NCBI GenBank assembly: GCA_964519345.1
Contig: CAZFKX010000008.1
Location: 55,307 to 119,306 of the forward strand
Source of the DNA: Persephonella sp964519345
GTDB taxonomy: Bacteria; Aquificota; Aquificia; Aquificales; Hydrogenothermaceae
Direction: 5' to 3'
Length of the DNA stretch: 64,000 bases
The notes under the pieces are model-generated. The model was given only the letters and a program-made list of their open reading frames with translations, was not told the DNA's origin and searched no databases. Position numbers and translations under genes: made by a program. Position 1 is the stretch's first letter, and every line of letters begins with the position of its first letter. Of the stretch, positions 15,299 to 23,424 are shown one piece after another.

Positions 15299-16531
15299 AT
15301 GAAAAGCAGGCTTTCCCTTTTTGTTGGAGTTATCCTTGTTTTTATAGCTGGCGTAAATTTTGGATTAAGCGCAAAAACAGACAGTAAGGATATTGAAAAG
15401 GATTTAAAACTTATAGGTTTATATACAGAAGTATTTAAAATTGTTAAGGATTACTATGTTGAACCTGTTGACAGTAAAAAACTCATATATGGATCGCTTA
15501 GGGGAATGCTTCATGCACTTGATCCATACTCAACATTTTTCACCCCTGACGAATTTAAAGACTTTACTACAGAAACCCACGGAGAATTTGGCGGTCTTGG
15601 GATAGAAATAACGATGGAAAACCACAAACTTATAATAGTTGCTCCTATAGAAGATACGCCAGCATGGAAAGCAGGTTTAAAATCAGGCGATATAATAATA
15701 GAGATAGACGGCGAGCCTACAGACAAAATGACGCTAATGCAGGCTGTGAAAAAAATGAGGGGGAAACCTGGTACAAAGATAACGCTCACAATATGGAGAA
15801 AAGGTGTAGAAAAGCCATTCAAAGTAACAATAACAAGAGCTGTAATAAAGATAAAAAGTGTGAAGACAAAAGAGCTTGAAGATGGAAAAATAGGCTATAT
15901 AAGACTTACCCAGTTTCAGGAAAATTCAGCTGAAGAGTTTGAAAAGGCTCTCAAAAAATTTAAAAACAAAGAAGGGATAATAGTAGATCTTAGGAATAAT
16001 CCAGGAGGACTGCTCTCAACAGCCGTTGAGATAGCAGATATGCTTCTTGATAAAGGAAAACTTATAGTTTATACAAAGGGAAGAGATCCAAGAGCCAATG
16101 AGGAATATTACTCCACATCTTCACCAGTTATACCCGACGACATTCCTATAGTTGTTATAGTAAATAAAGGTTCTGCAAGTGCCTCCGAGATATTAACAGG
16201 TGCTTTAAGAGACAACAATAGAGCACTTGCTGTGGGAGATCAGACCTTTGGAAAAGCATCAGTTCAGACATTGATTCCTCTTCCAGACGGCGCTGGGCTA
16301 AAAATAACAACAGCACATTACTACACACCAAACGGAAAACTGATAATGAATAAAGGTATAACCCCTGATATTGTTGTCCATATGACTGAAGAGGAAGAGA
16401 TGGAAAGAATTAAAGCCGAAAGGGAAGCAAAAATCAAAGGTGAAGAAAAAGTAAAGATAGTTGATCCACAACTTGATACAGCTATAAATGCTATAAAAAT
16501 ACTTAATTTTGCCCGAAAAGGGGTTCAATGA
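15299..16531 (+). CDS. ctpA: Carboxyl-terminal processing protease (S41, CtpA type)
   Basis: 410 residues. A signal peptide/anchor (about 1-25) exports it to the periplasm. A PDZ domain covers about 95-180 (GGLGIEITMEN, GLKSGDIIIEIDG). The catalytic serine is most likely S294 in GSASASEI and the lysine base K319 in FGKASVQ. It trims or degrades envelope proteins from their C-termini. An AGGAG Shine-Dalgarno precedes the ATG, and the gene overlaps tsaD by four bases (ATGA). Confidence 0.95.
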   Translation: MKSRLSLFVGVILVFIAGVNFGLSAKTDSKDIEKDLKLIGLYTEVFKIVKDYYVEPVDSKKLIYGSLRGMLHALDPYSTFFTPDEFKDFTTETHGEFGGLGIEITMENHKLIIVAPIEDTPAWKAGLKSGDIIIEIDGEPTDKMTLMQAVKKMRGKPGTKITLTIWRKGVEKPFKVTITRAVIKIKSVKTKELEDGKIGYIRLTQFQENSAEEFEKALKKFKNKEGIIVDLRNNPGGLLSTAVEIADMLLDKGKLIVYTKGRDPRANEEYYSTSSPVIPDDIPIVVIVNKGSASASEILTGALRDNNRALAVGDQTFGKASVQTLIPLPDGAGLKITTAHYYTPNGKLIMNKGITPDIVVHMTEEEEMERIKAEREAKIKGEEKVKIVDPQLDTAINAIKILNFARKGVQ

Positions 16532-17562
16532 AAATTTTAGGAATAGAGACATCCTGTGACGATACCGCTGTGTCTATATACGACAGTGAGGAAGGTCTGC
16601 TGTCAAATATTGTATCATCCCAGATAGAGATGCATGAAAAATGGGGTGGTGTGTATCCAGATCTTGCAGCAAGAGAACATACAAAAAATATCATTCCTGT
16701 TTTGGACAGAGCACTGAAAGAAGCATCTGTTGATATGAAAGATATAGAAGGCATTGCCGTAACTGTTGCTCCCGGTTTAATAGTATCTCTTGTTATAGGA
16801 ATATCTGTTGCAAAAACATTAAGCTGGGTTTATAAAAAGCCTCTTATTCCAGTTCATCATATAGAAGCCCATATATTCGCATCATTCATTAATGAAAAGA
16901 TTAATTATCCTTTTATAGCACTTGTTGTTTCAGGAGGACATACAGAACTATATCTGGTAAAAAGTTTTGAAGAGTACAGATATCTTGGTGGAACACTTGA
17001 CGATGCTGTTGGTGAGGCTTATGACAAAGTTGCAAGAATGCTTGGTCTTGGATATCCAGGAGGACCGGTTATAGATATGCTCTCTAAAAATGGAAAGGAC
17101 TCTGTAAAGCTACCCAGACCGCTTATAGGTGACAAAGGAAAAAATAGATTCAATTTTTCTTTTAGCGGATTAAAAACAGCAGTTTTAAGAGAAATACAGA
17201 AAGGAATTTATAAGAAAGAAGATATAGCAAAATCTTTTCAGGAAGCGGCAACAGACGTTCTTGTATCAAAAACATTAGATGCAATGAATGAGTTTAACAT
17301 AAAAAATGTAGTAATAGCGGGTGGCGTCTCTGCAAACTCAAGATTAAGGGAGAAATTCAAAGAAGCAGAGAATATTTACAGAATAAAAGTATTTTTTCCA
17401 CCCTTATACCTGTGCACAGACAACGGTGCTATGGTTGCATTTACAGGATACAAAAGGCTCAGAGAAAAAGGAACAACAATAGACTACAGCTTTGAAGGAA
17501 AAGCAAGATTAAGAATGGATAAATTTGTAGAAATCATCAGAAAAAGCAGTTTTTCTTCTTAA
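16528..17562 (+). CDS. tsaD: tRNA N6-threonylcarbamoyladenosine synthase subunit TsaD
   Basis: 344 residues. It transfers the threonylcarbamoyl group to A37 of ANN-reading tRNAs. Iron ligands H111 and H115 are seen in the HHIEAH motif (110-115), with the kinase-like ATP fold around it (GIETSCDDT at 5-13, VVSGGHTEL near 133-141). It is coupled to ctpA by ATGA. Its last 26 bases overlap the end of the convergent Cys-rich lipoprotein gene. Confidence 0.96.
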   Translation: MKILGIETSCDDTAVSIYDSEEGLLSNIVSSQIEMHEKWGGVYPDLAAREHTKNIIPVLDRALKEASVDMKDIEGIAVTVAPGLIVSLVIGISVAKTLSWVYKKPLIPVHHIEAHIFASFINEKINYPFIALVVSGGHTELYLVKSFEEYRYLGGTLDDAVGEAYDKVARMLGLGYPGGPVIDMLSKNGKDSVKLPRPLIGDKGKNRFNFSFSGLKTAVLREIQKGIYKKEDIAKSFQEAATDVLVSKTLDAMNEFNIKNVVIAGGVSANSRLREKFKEAENIYRIKVFFPPLYLCTDNGAMVAFTGYKRLREKGTTIDYSFEGKARLRMDKFVEIIRKSSFSS

Positions 17563-17854
17563 AATCATCATAAGGTTCTAACTTTCTTTTATTTACAGAC
17601 TGACTGCAACCTGTATAACATACGGATTTTGCTTTTTCAAGAATATCAGTCCCATACCCTTCTTTTTTTAAAATCTTATAAAATCCATTACTGAGTCCTG
17701 TGCAGTTTGAAGGATCCTCAATAAAATAAGATCCATAATAACAGTCAGAATAGACTTTAAATATAAGTTTACATTTGTCTTCCTTAGACAGTGTCTGCTC
17801 TTTTTTAGAACATGAAAAAAAAGTAAACAGGAAAATGATCAGAATAGAAGACAT
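17537..17854 (-). CDS. Small cysteine-rich lipoprotein, unknown function
   Basis: 105 residues from the ATG at 17852-17854. The first 15 residues are a lipoprotein signal ending in the lipobox FFSC. The mature part carries six further cysteines (KCK, DCY, NCT, VCYTGC, NCF), enough for three disulfides, and is lysine-rich. No family was recognised. The ATG lies directly after the T-run of the atpD terminator without a visible Shine-Dalgarno, so expression needs read-through or a start I cannot see. The frame stays open back into atpD, but that extension is out of frame with AtpD and has no support. Confidence 0.6.
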   Translation of the reverse strand: MSSILIIFLFTFFSCSKKEQTLSKEDKCKLIFKVYSDCYYGSYFIEDPSNCTGLSNGFYKILKKEGYGTDILEKAKSVCYTGCSQSVNKRKLEPYDDFKKKNCFF

Positions 17855-17877
17855 AAAAAGGCGGGCTTTATCCCGCC
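17855..17877 (-). terminator. Intrinsic terminator after atpD
   Basis: A six-bp G/C-only stem (GGCGGG / CCCGCC at 17860-17877, loop of six) is followed on the minus strand by CTTTTT. It lies 9 bases after the atpD stop and ends the atp operon. The lipoprotein ATG begins at the next base. Confidence 0.85.
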
Positions 17878-17885
17878 ATTCAATA

Positions 17886-19319
17886 TTAAGCTTTTTTAGC
17901 TTCCATCTCTTCAGCTTTTCTTTTTGCATCTTCAATATCAGCAACCATATAAAATGCCTGTTCTGGAAGATGATCCCATTTGCCTTCAACAACTTCCTTA
18001 AATGATCTTATTGTGTCCTCTCTTTTTACATAATCACCAGGTTGTCCGGTGAACTGTTCAGCAACGTGGAATTTCTGGGCGAGAAATCTTTGAAGTTTTC
18101 TTGCTCTGTAAACAAGTGCTTTATCTTCTTCTGAAAGCTCTTCCATACCTAATATAGCTATTATCTCCTGCAGTTCTTTATATCTCTGAAGGATTCTCTG
18201 AACTTCCCTCGCAACAAAATAATGTTCTTCACCAACATACTCAGGAGCAAGAGCTTTTGAGGTTGATTCGAGAGGATCAATAGCAGGATATATACCAAGC
18301 TCTGCAAGTCTTCTTTGTAAAACAATTGTAGCATCCAGATGAGCGAAAACAGATGCTGGAGCTGGATCTGTAATATCATCAGCAGGTACATAAACAGCCT
18401 GAATAGATGTTATAGAACCGTTTACCGTTGATGTAATTCTTTCCTGAACTTCACCAACGTCAGTTCCAAGAGTTGGCTGGTAACCAACAGCAGATGGTAG
18501 TCTTCCAAGTAGTGTTGAAACTTCAGCACCTGCTTGAACAAATCTAAATATATTATCTATGAATATAAGAACGTCCTGCTTTTCAACATCTCTAAAATAC
18601 TCTGCCATTGTAAGACCTGTCTGTGCAACTCTAAATCTAACGCCCGGTGGTTCATTCATCTGTCCATAAACCATAGCCGTATAGGGGAGAACACCGGACT
18701 CTTTCATTTCCATCCATAGGTCGTTTCCTTCTCTTGTTCTCTCTCCAACACCAACAACAACAGAATATCCAGAATGGAACTTAGCGATGTTATGGATAAG
18801 TTCCTGCATAAGAACAGTTTTTCCAACACCTGCACCACCAAACAGACCAACCTTTCCACCTTTAATAAATGGAACAAGAAGATCTATAACCTTAATACCT
18901 GTCTCAAATATCTCAACCTTAGTTGACTGCTCTTCAAACGATGGAGCTGGTCTGAATATGGGCCATTTTTCCTCAGCCTCAACAGGACCTCCATCATCAA
19001 TAGGCTGTCCTACAACATTAAAAATTCTTCCAAGCACAGGTTTTCCTACAGGTATCTGTAGAGGTCCTCCAACACTTTCAACTTCCTGCCCTCTTACAAG
19101 TCCATCTGTAGGACCATAAGCAATAGTTCTTACTCTCTTCTCTCCAAGGTGTTGTGCAACCTCAAGATAAAGATCTTCAACAAACTCATTTCCCTTATCA
19201 TCTATAGCTGTTCTCTGAGTCTTTAAAGCCCATCTGATTTCTGGAAGCTCCTCAGTTTCAAATTCAACATCAACAACAGGTCCAACGACCTGAACGATTT
19301 TTCCTTTCATATCTGCCAT
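17886..19319 (-). CDS. atpD: ATP synthase subunit beta
   Basis: 477 residues. Catalytic F1 subunit with Walker A GGAGVGKT at 161-168 and the GERTREG segment near 192-198. It is the last gene of the main atp operon. The usual next gene, atpC (epsilon), is absent and a terminator follows directly, so epsilon must be encoded elsewhere. Confidence 0.98.
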   Translation of the reverse strand: MADMKGKIVQVVGPVVDVEFETEELPEIRWALKTQRTAIDDKGNEFVEDLYLEVAQHLGEKRVRTIAYGPTDGLVRGQEVESVGGPLQIPVGKPVLGRIFNVVGQPIDDGGPVEAEEKWPIFRPAPSFEEQSTKVEIFETGIKVIDLLVPFIKGGKVGLFGGAGVGKTVLMQELIHNIAKFHSGYSVVVGVGERTREGNDLWMEMKESGVLPYTAMVYGQMNEPPGVRFRVAQTGLTMAEYFRDVEKQDVLIFIDNIFRFVQAGAEVSTLLGRLPSAVGYQPTLGTDVGEVQERITSTVNGSITSIQAVYVPADDITDPAPASVFAHLDATIVLQRRLAELGIYPAIDPLESTSKALAPEYVGEEHYFVAREVQRILQRYKELQEIIAILGMEELSEEDKALVYRARKLQRFLAQKFHVAEQFTGQPGDYVKREDTIRSFKEVVEGKWDHLPEQAFYMVADIEDAKRKAEEMEAKKA

Positions 19320-19343
19320 TCTTTGTATCCTCCTGACTTTCTT

Positions 19344-20219
19344 TTATTCAATAGCATTAGAAGCATTAATAATATCAATAAGTTCAGTAGTGATAGCTTC
19401 CTGTCTTGCCTTGTTAAATATAATTGTCCATCTTTTTATAGCTTCACCTGCATTTCTTGTCGCATTATCCATAGCTATCATTCTTGCAGCATGTTCCGCT
19501 GTTGATGATTCAACAAGTGCTCTATAAAGCTGGAAGTTTATATATCTTTTTAAAAGTTGTTCCAGAACCTCTTCTGATGAAGGCTCTATATTATACCTGC
19601 TTATCTCTGAAAGCTTTGTATAATCAAGTTCAGGTTCTATAGGAAATAGCTTTCTAACCTTAGTCTCATAAGTAGCTGTCGTTATAAGTTCATTGTTTAT
19701 AAGATATACAGCATCTGTTTTCTCGTTTTCATACCTTTCAGCAACAATCCCTCCTACCTGTGAGGTAAAAGACAGATTCATATGATCTCTGTATATATCC
19801 TCATATTCAGCTATTATATTAAATCCTTTATTTTTAAAAAACTGAACTGCCTTCCTACCTATAAGAATAAGATTCAGTTCTTTTCCTGCTTCCTGAAGTT
19901 CTTTAGCCTTTCCAAGTGTTGTTTTAATAACGTAAGAGTTAAATGCCCCGGCAAGACCTCTATCTGCTGTTACAACAACAATATCAACCTTATGCTCATC
20001 TCTTATCTTTAACAGAGGATGTATATCCCTATCAACAAACATAGCAAGATCATTTATAAGATCATACAATCTCTCAGAATAAGGCCTTGTTGCACTTAAT
20101 TTGGCTTTTGCTTTATTCAGTTTGGCAGCTGAGACCGCCTTCATCGCCTTTGTTATACGCTGTGTATTTTTAATACCCTGTATTTTTCTTTTTATATCCC
20201 TTGGTGAGAGCTTAGCCAT
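19344..20219 (-). CDS. atpG: ATP synthase subunit gamma
   Basis: 291 residues. Central rotor shaft of F1, with the typical long N- and C-terminal coiled-coil helices (SPRDIKRKIQGIKNTQRITKAM at the start and ATRNAGEAIKRW near the end) around a Rossmann-like middle. It lies between atpA and atpD in the usual order. Confidence 0.97.
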   Translation of the reverse strand: MAKLSPRDIKRKIQGIKNTQRITKAMKAVSAAKLNKAKAKLSATRPYSERLYDLINDLAMFVDRDIHPLLKIRDEHKVDIVVVTADRGLAGAFNSYVIKTTLGKAKELQEAGKELNLILIGRKAVQFFKNKGFNIIAEYEDIYRDHMNLSFTSQVGGIVAERYENEKTDAVYLINNELITTATYETKVRKLFPIEPELDYTKLSEISRYNIEPSSEEVLEQLLKRYINFQLYRALVESSTAEHAARMIAMDNATRNAGEAIKRWTIIFNKARQEAITTELIDIINASNAIE

Positions 20220-20233
20220 TCTTCTCTACCTCA

Positions 20234-21748
20234 CTAAAATGCAACTTTCTTTTTGAATTCTTCTATAGCCTCTTTAAGTTTTGATTCTATCTCATCTGTA
20301 ATTTTTTTCTCAGCCCTGATCATCTCTAAGATCTCAGGTTTCTCCGTATCAAGGTATGTGTAAAACTCCTGTTCAAACTTCTGGATAGCACTTACAGGAA
20401 CGTCATCAAGATATCCCTTTGTACCTGCATAAATAATCGCCACCTGTTTCTCTACAGGAACAGGTTTATTTGGTGGTTGTTTTAAAAGCTCAACAAGTCT
20501 CTGACCTCTTGCAATCTGAGCCTGTGTTGCTTTATCAAGTTCTGATGCAAACTGAACGAAAGCCTCAAGTTCTCTAAACTGTGCAAGTTCAAGTCTTAGC
20601 GTACCTGCAACCTGTTTCATAGCTTTTATCTGTGCTGCCCCACCAACTCTGGAAACTGATAAACCTACGTTAATAGCAGGTCTTATACCTTTATGAAAAA
20701 GATCTGTTTCCAGGAAAATCTGACCATCCGTAATGGATATAACGTTTGTTGGGATATATGCAGCAACGTCACCAGCCTGGGTTTCGATTATAGGTAATGC
20801 CGTTAAAGATCCTGCTCCAAGATCATCGTTTAGTTTTGCAGCCCTTTCAAGAAGTCTTGAATGTAGGTAAAAAACATCTCCTGGATAAGCTTCCCTTCCT
20901 GGAGGTCTTCTCAGGAGGAGAGAAAGCTGTCTGTATGCATAAGCGTGCTTTGTAAGATCGTCATAAATAATAAGAGCATGCATACCGTTATCTCTGAAAT
21001 ACTCAGCTATTGTACATCCTACAAATGGAGCGATATACTGCATTGTAGCTGGATCGGATGCTGTAGCTGCAACAACTGTTGTGTACTCCATAGCTCCATG
21101 TTTTTGAAGTGTTTCAACAATCTGTCTTACAACAGCTCTTTTCTGACCTATAGCAACATAAACACAGTAAACATCTTCCCCTTTCTGATTAAGGATTGTA
21201 TCTATTGCAACCGTTGTTTTACCTGTAGCTCTATCTCCAATAATTAGTTCCCTTTGCCCTCTTCCTATAGGAATCATAGCATCTATAGCTTTAATACCCG
21301 TCTGGAGAGGTTCATGAACAGACTTTCTTGTAACAACACCGGGAGCAATTTTCTCAACAGGTGAGTAATAAGCTATATTTTCTATCGGTCCTTTCCCATC
21401 TATAGGTTTTCCAGTTCCATCAACAACCCTTCCAACAAGTCCCATACCGACAGGAACTTCAAGGATCTTTCCTGTTCTTTTTACTATAGTTCCTTCTTCT
21501 ATCCCTGTCTCATCTCCAAGTAAAATAACACCTACATTATCTTCTTCAAGGTTAAAAGCAACGCCAAGTTTTCCGTTTTCAAATTCAACCATCTCTCCAT
21601 ACATGGCTTTTTCAAGTCCAAATACCCTTGCAACTCCATCACCAACCTGAAGAACCATACCGACTTCTTCAAGGTTTGCTTTAGCTTCAAACTCTTCAAG
21701 CTGTTTTTTCAATCCTTCTAATATCTCTTCAGCTCTTATTGCAGACAT
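20234..21748 (-). CDS. atpA: ATP synthase subunit alpha
   Basis: 504 residues. Non-catalytic nucleotide-binding F1 subunit; Walker A GDRATGKT at 171-178 and the VGLSVSRVGGAAQ signature near 372-384 are intact. An AAGGAGG-like Shine-Dalgarno precedes the ATG. Operon order atpH-atpA-atpG is normal. Confidence 0.98.
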   Translation of the reverse strand: MSAIRAEEILEGLKKQLEEFEAKANLEEVGMVLQVGDGVARVFGLEKAMYGEMVEFENGKLGVAFNLEEDNVGVILLGDETGIEEGTIVKRTGKILEVPVGMGLVGRVVDGTGKPIDGKGPIENIAYYSPVEKIAPGVVTRKSVHEPLQTGIKAIDAMIPIGRGQRELIIGDRATGKTTVAIDTILNQKGEDVYCVYVAIGQKRAVVRQIVETLQKHGAMEYTTVVAATASDPATMQYIAPFVGCTIAEYFRDNGMHALIIYDDLTKHAYAYRQLSLLLRRPPGREAYPGDVFYLHSRLLERAAKLNDDLGAGSLTALPIIETQAGDVAAYIPTNVISITDGQIFLETDLFHKGIRPAINVGLSVSRVGGAAQIKAMKQVAGTLRLELAQFRELEAFVQFASELDKATQAQIARGQRLVELLKQPPNKPVPVEKQVAIIYAGTKGYLDDVPVSAIQKFEQEFYTYLDTEKPEILEMIRAEKKITDEIESKLKEAIEEFKKKVAF

Positions 21749-21786
21749 CTAAAACCTCCTTTATCTTTCTTTAAATTTTTAACAAC

Positions 21787-22335
21787 TTAAAAGGCTGTTA
21801 ACTGCTGTTCCAACTTTTGAAGATATGTTTTTATAGATGAATCAAGTATATAACTTCCTGCTTTAACAACAATTCCTCCTATAATGGATGGATCCTGTTT
21901 TATATCAAACTCAACTTTTTTACCGAGCTTTTTCTCAACCACCTCTTTCACACTGTTTATAGTTTCCTCATCAATGGGATAAGCCGTTATTATCTCTCCT
22001 TTTACCGTTGCAAAAAACTTCTCAACTTCAAATCTGAACTCATCAGCAATTACCTTTAGAAGACTCCCTTTATTCGTTTTTACTATGTACTCTAAAGCCT
22101 CTTTTACTACAGGATCAAAACCTGCTTTTTCAGAAAGAGTATCCAGTATCTTCTTTTTTTCATCGTAAGATGCTGATGGATTAAGTATAAAATTCCTGAA
22201 GTCCTTATCTTTTCTATATATCTCCTGTATTAAAAAAAGATCATCAGAAACTTTTATAAGTACAGATTCCTCTTTTGGCACTTTGTTTAAAAGAACTTTA
22301 ACAACCCTTTTTAAACTTTTTTTGTCTATCTTCAA
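21787..22335 (-). CDS. atpH: ATP synthase subunit delta
   Basis: 182 residues. Caps the F1 head and holds the peripheral b stalk. An all-helical N-terminal domain (1-105) and the C-terminal conserved segment DPSIIGGIVVKAGSYILDSS are visible. It follows atpF by 12 bases. Confidence 0.93.
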   Translation of the reverse strand: MKIDKKSLKRVVKVLLNKVPKEESVLIKVSDDLFLIQEIYRKDKDFRNFILNPSASYDEKKKILDTLSEKAGFDPVVKEALEYIVKTNKGSLLKVIADEFRFEVEKFFATVKGEIITAYPIDEETINSVKEVVEKKLGKKVEFDIKQDPSIIGGIVVKAGSYILDSSIKTYLQKLEQQLTAF

Positions 22336-22347
22336 TTTCAGCCTCCA

Positions 22348-22884
22348 CTAACTTAATGCTTTTAATGTTTTCTTAATAATCTCCTTTTCTACATCAGGGT
22401 TTACCTTATCCTTTATTATCTTCTCAGAAATCTCTAAAGCCTTCTTTACAGCATATTTTCTCAGCTCATTTTCACCTCTTTTTATCTCAACCTGAATTGC
22501 TTCTTTAGCCTGTGCTTTGATCCTTTCTGCCATCTCGTTGGCTTCCTTAACAGCAGTTTCTCTTTCCTTCTTTGCTGTTTCTTCAGCAATTTTTAAAGAT
22601 TCTGTAAATTTCATCTTGGCTTCTTCAAGCTTCGCCTCAGCATCTTTTAAGGCTTTTTCACTTTCCTCTTTGGCTTTTTTAGCCTCTTCAACCATTGATA
22701 CTACTGTATTTCTTCTGTTTTCAAAAAACTGAATACCCCATCTTTTTATTATGTAAAAGAGAGCTCCAATAAGTATAATTGTGTTTATAGTTTTCCAGAC
22801 AAGCATCATTCCGCCGTGTTCAGCTCCACCGCCTGCAAATGCTAAACTGAATACCAGTAAGAATAATAAAAGAGCTTTTCTCAT
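22348..22884 (-). CDS. atpF: ATP synthase subunit b with signal peptide
   Basis: 178 residues. An N-terminal secretion-type signal (1-17, likely cut at AFA|GG) precedes a membrane helix (about 28-46) and a long charged coiled coil, as in peripheral-stalk b subunits. A signal peptide on b is uncommon in bacteria; with the one on subunit c it points to a lineage feature. It overlaps the b' gene by four bases. Confidence 0.92.
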   Translation of the reverse strand: MRKALLLFLLVFSLAFAGGGAEHGGMMLVWKTINTIILIGALFYIIKRWGIQFFENRRNTVVSMVEEAKKAKEESEKALKDAEAKLEEAKMKFTESLKIAEETAKKERETAVKEANEMAERIKAQAKEAIQVEIKRGENELRKYAVKKALEISEKIIKDKVNPDVEKEIIKKTLKALS

Positions 22885-23321
22885 GCTGCCTTCTCCTTGA
22901 GAAGTAGTTTTTCAGCTATCTCTTCAGCTATTTTTTGTATCACTTTATCCATAGTTTTCTTTTCTATCTCAACCACCCTTTCAACATCTTTTTTAGCTTC
23001 TTCAATCTCTTTCTCTGCTTCTTCCGAAGCTTTCCTCAAAATGTTAGCAACCATCTCATTTGTTTCTGAATGATACTGATCAATAATTTTTTGTGCCTCT
23101 TTTTTTGTCTCAGCCAATATACTCTCAACCTGTCCAAGAATTTCATTTGCTTTTTTATTATTCTCCTCAGCTTCTTTCAGAAGCTGATCAACAGTTTTTT
23201 GTCTCTCATCAAATGATTCAAGATAAGGATCAAAATATATCTTCTTCATAATGAACATAAAAATAAGAAATATAGCAAGCTGAACAAAGAGTGTTATATC
23301 GGGGATAACGCCAACATGCAT
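22881..23321 (-). CDS. ATP synthase subunit b'
   Basis: 146 residues. The membrane helix sits at the very N-terminus (ITLFVQLAIFLIFMFIMKK), followed by a coiled coil. It is first in the main atp operon and differs in sequence from the next b gene, so the stalk is a b/b' heterodimer, as in cyanobacteria and Aquifex. A probable promoter and a flanking inverted repeat lie in 23355-23419. Confidence 0.92.
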   Translation of the reverse strand: MHVGVIPDITLFVQLAIFLIFMFIMKKIYFDPYLESFDERQKTVDQLLKEAEENNKKANEILGQVESILAETKKEAQKIIDQYHSETNEMVANILRKASEEAEKEIEEAKKDVERVVEIEKKTMDKVIQKIAEEIAEKLLLKEKAA

Positions 23322-23354
23322 ACTCCAGCATCCTCCATTTTTGTTTATAATTTC

Positions 23355-23419
23355 AATCTAAATTATCATATCATAACAAAGGTAAACAATTCAAAATAAA
23401 TTACAGTAGCATTTAGATT
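23355..23419. repeat. 9-base inverted repeat flanking the atp operon promoter region
   Basis: AATCTAAAT at 23355-23363 and ATTTAGATT at 23411-23419 are exact complements 47 bases apart. The interval on the minus strand contains -35/-10-like A+T-rich boxes (TTGTTT and GATAAT) for the atp operon. It could be a distant operator pair, or chance in A+T-rich DNA. Confidence 0.35.
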
Positions 23420-23424
23420 AAGGG

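Noticed and set aside
17855..17992. Longer version of the lipoprotein frame starting inside atpD
   Set aside because: It would overlap the end of atpD in another frame and cross the terminator; the lipobox signal fits the ATG at 17854.
18787..19119. Plus-strand open frame of 110 codons antisense to atpD
   Set aside because: Shadow of the conserved beta subunit; Pro/Thr/Ser-rich product with no recognisable domain.
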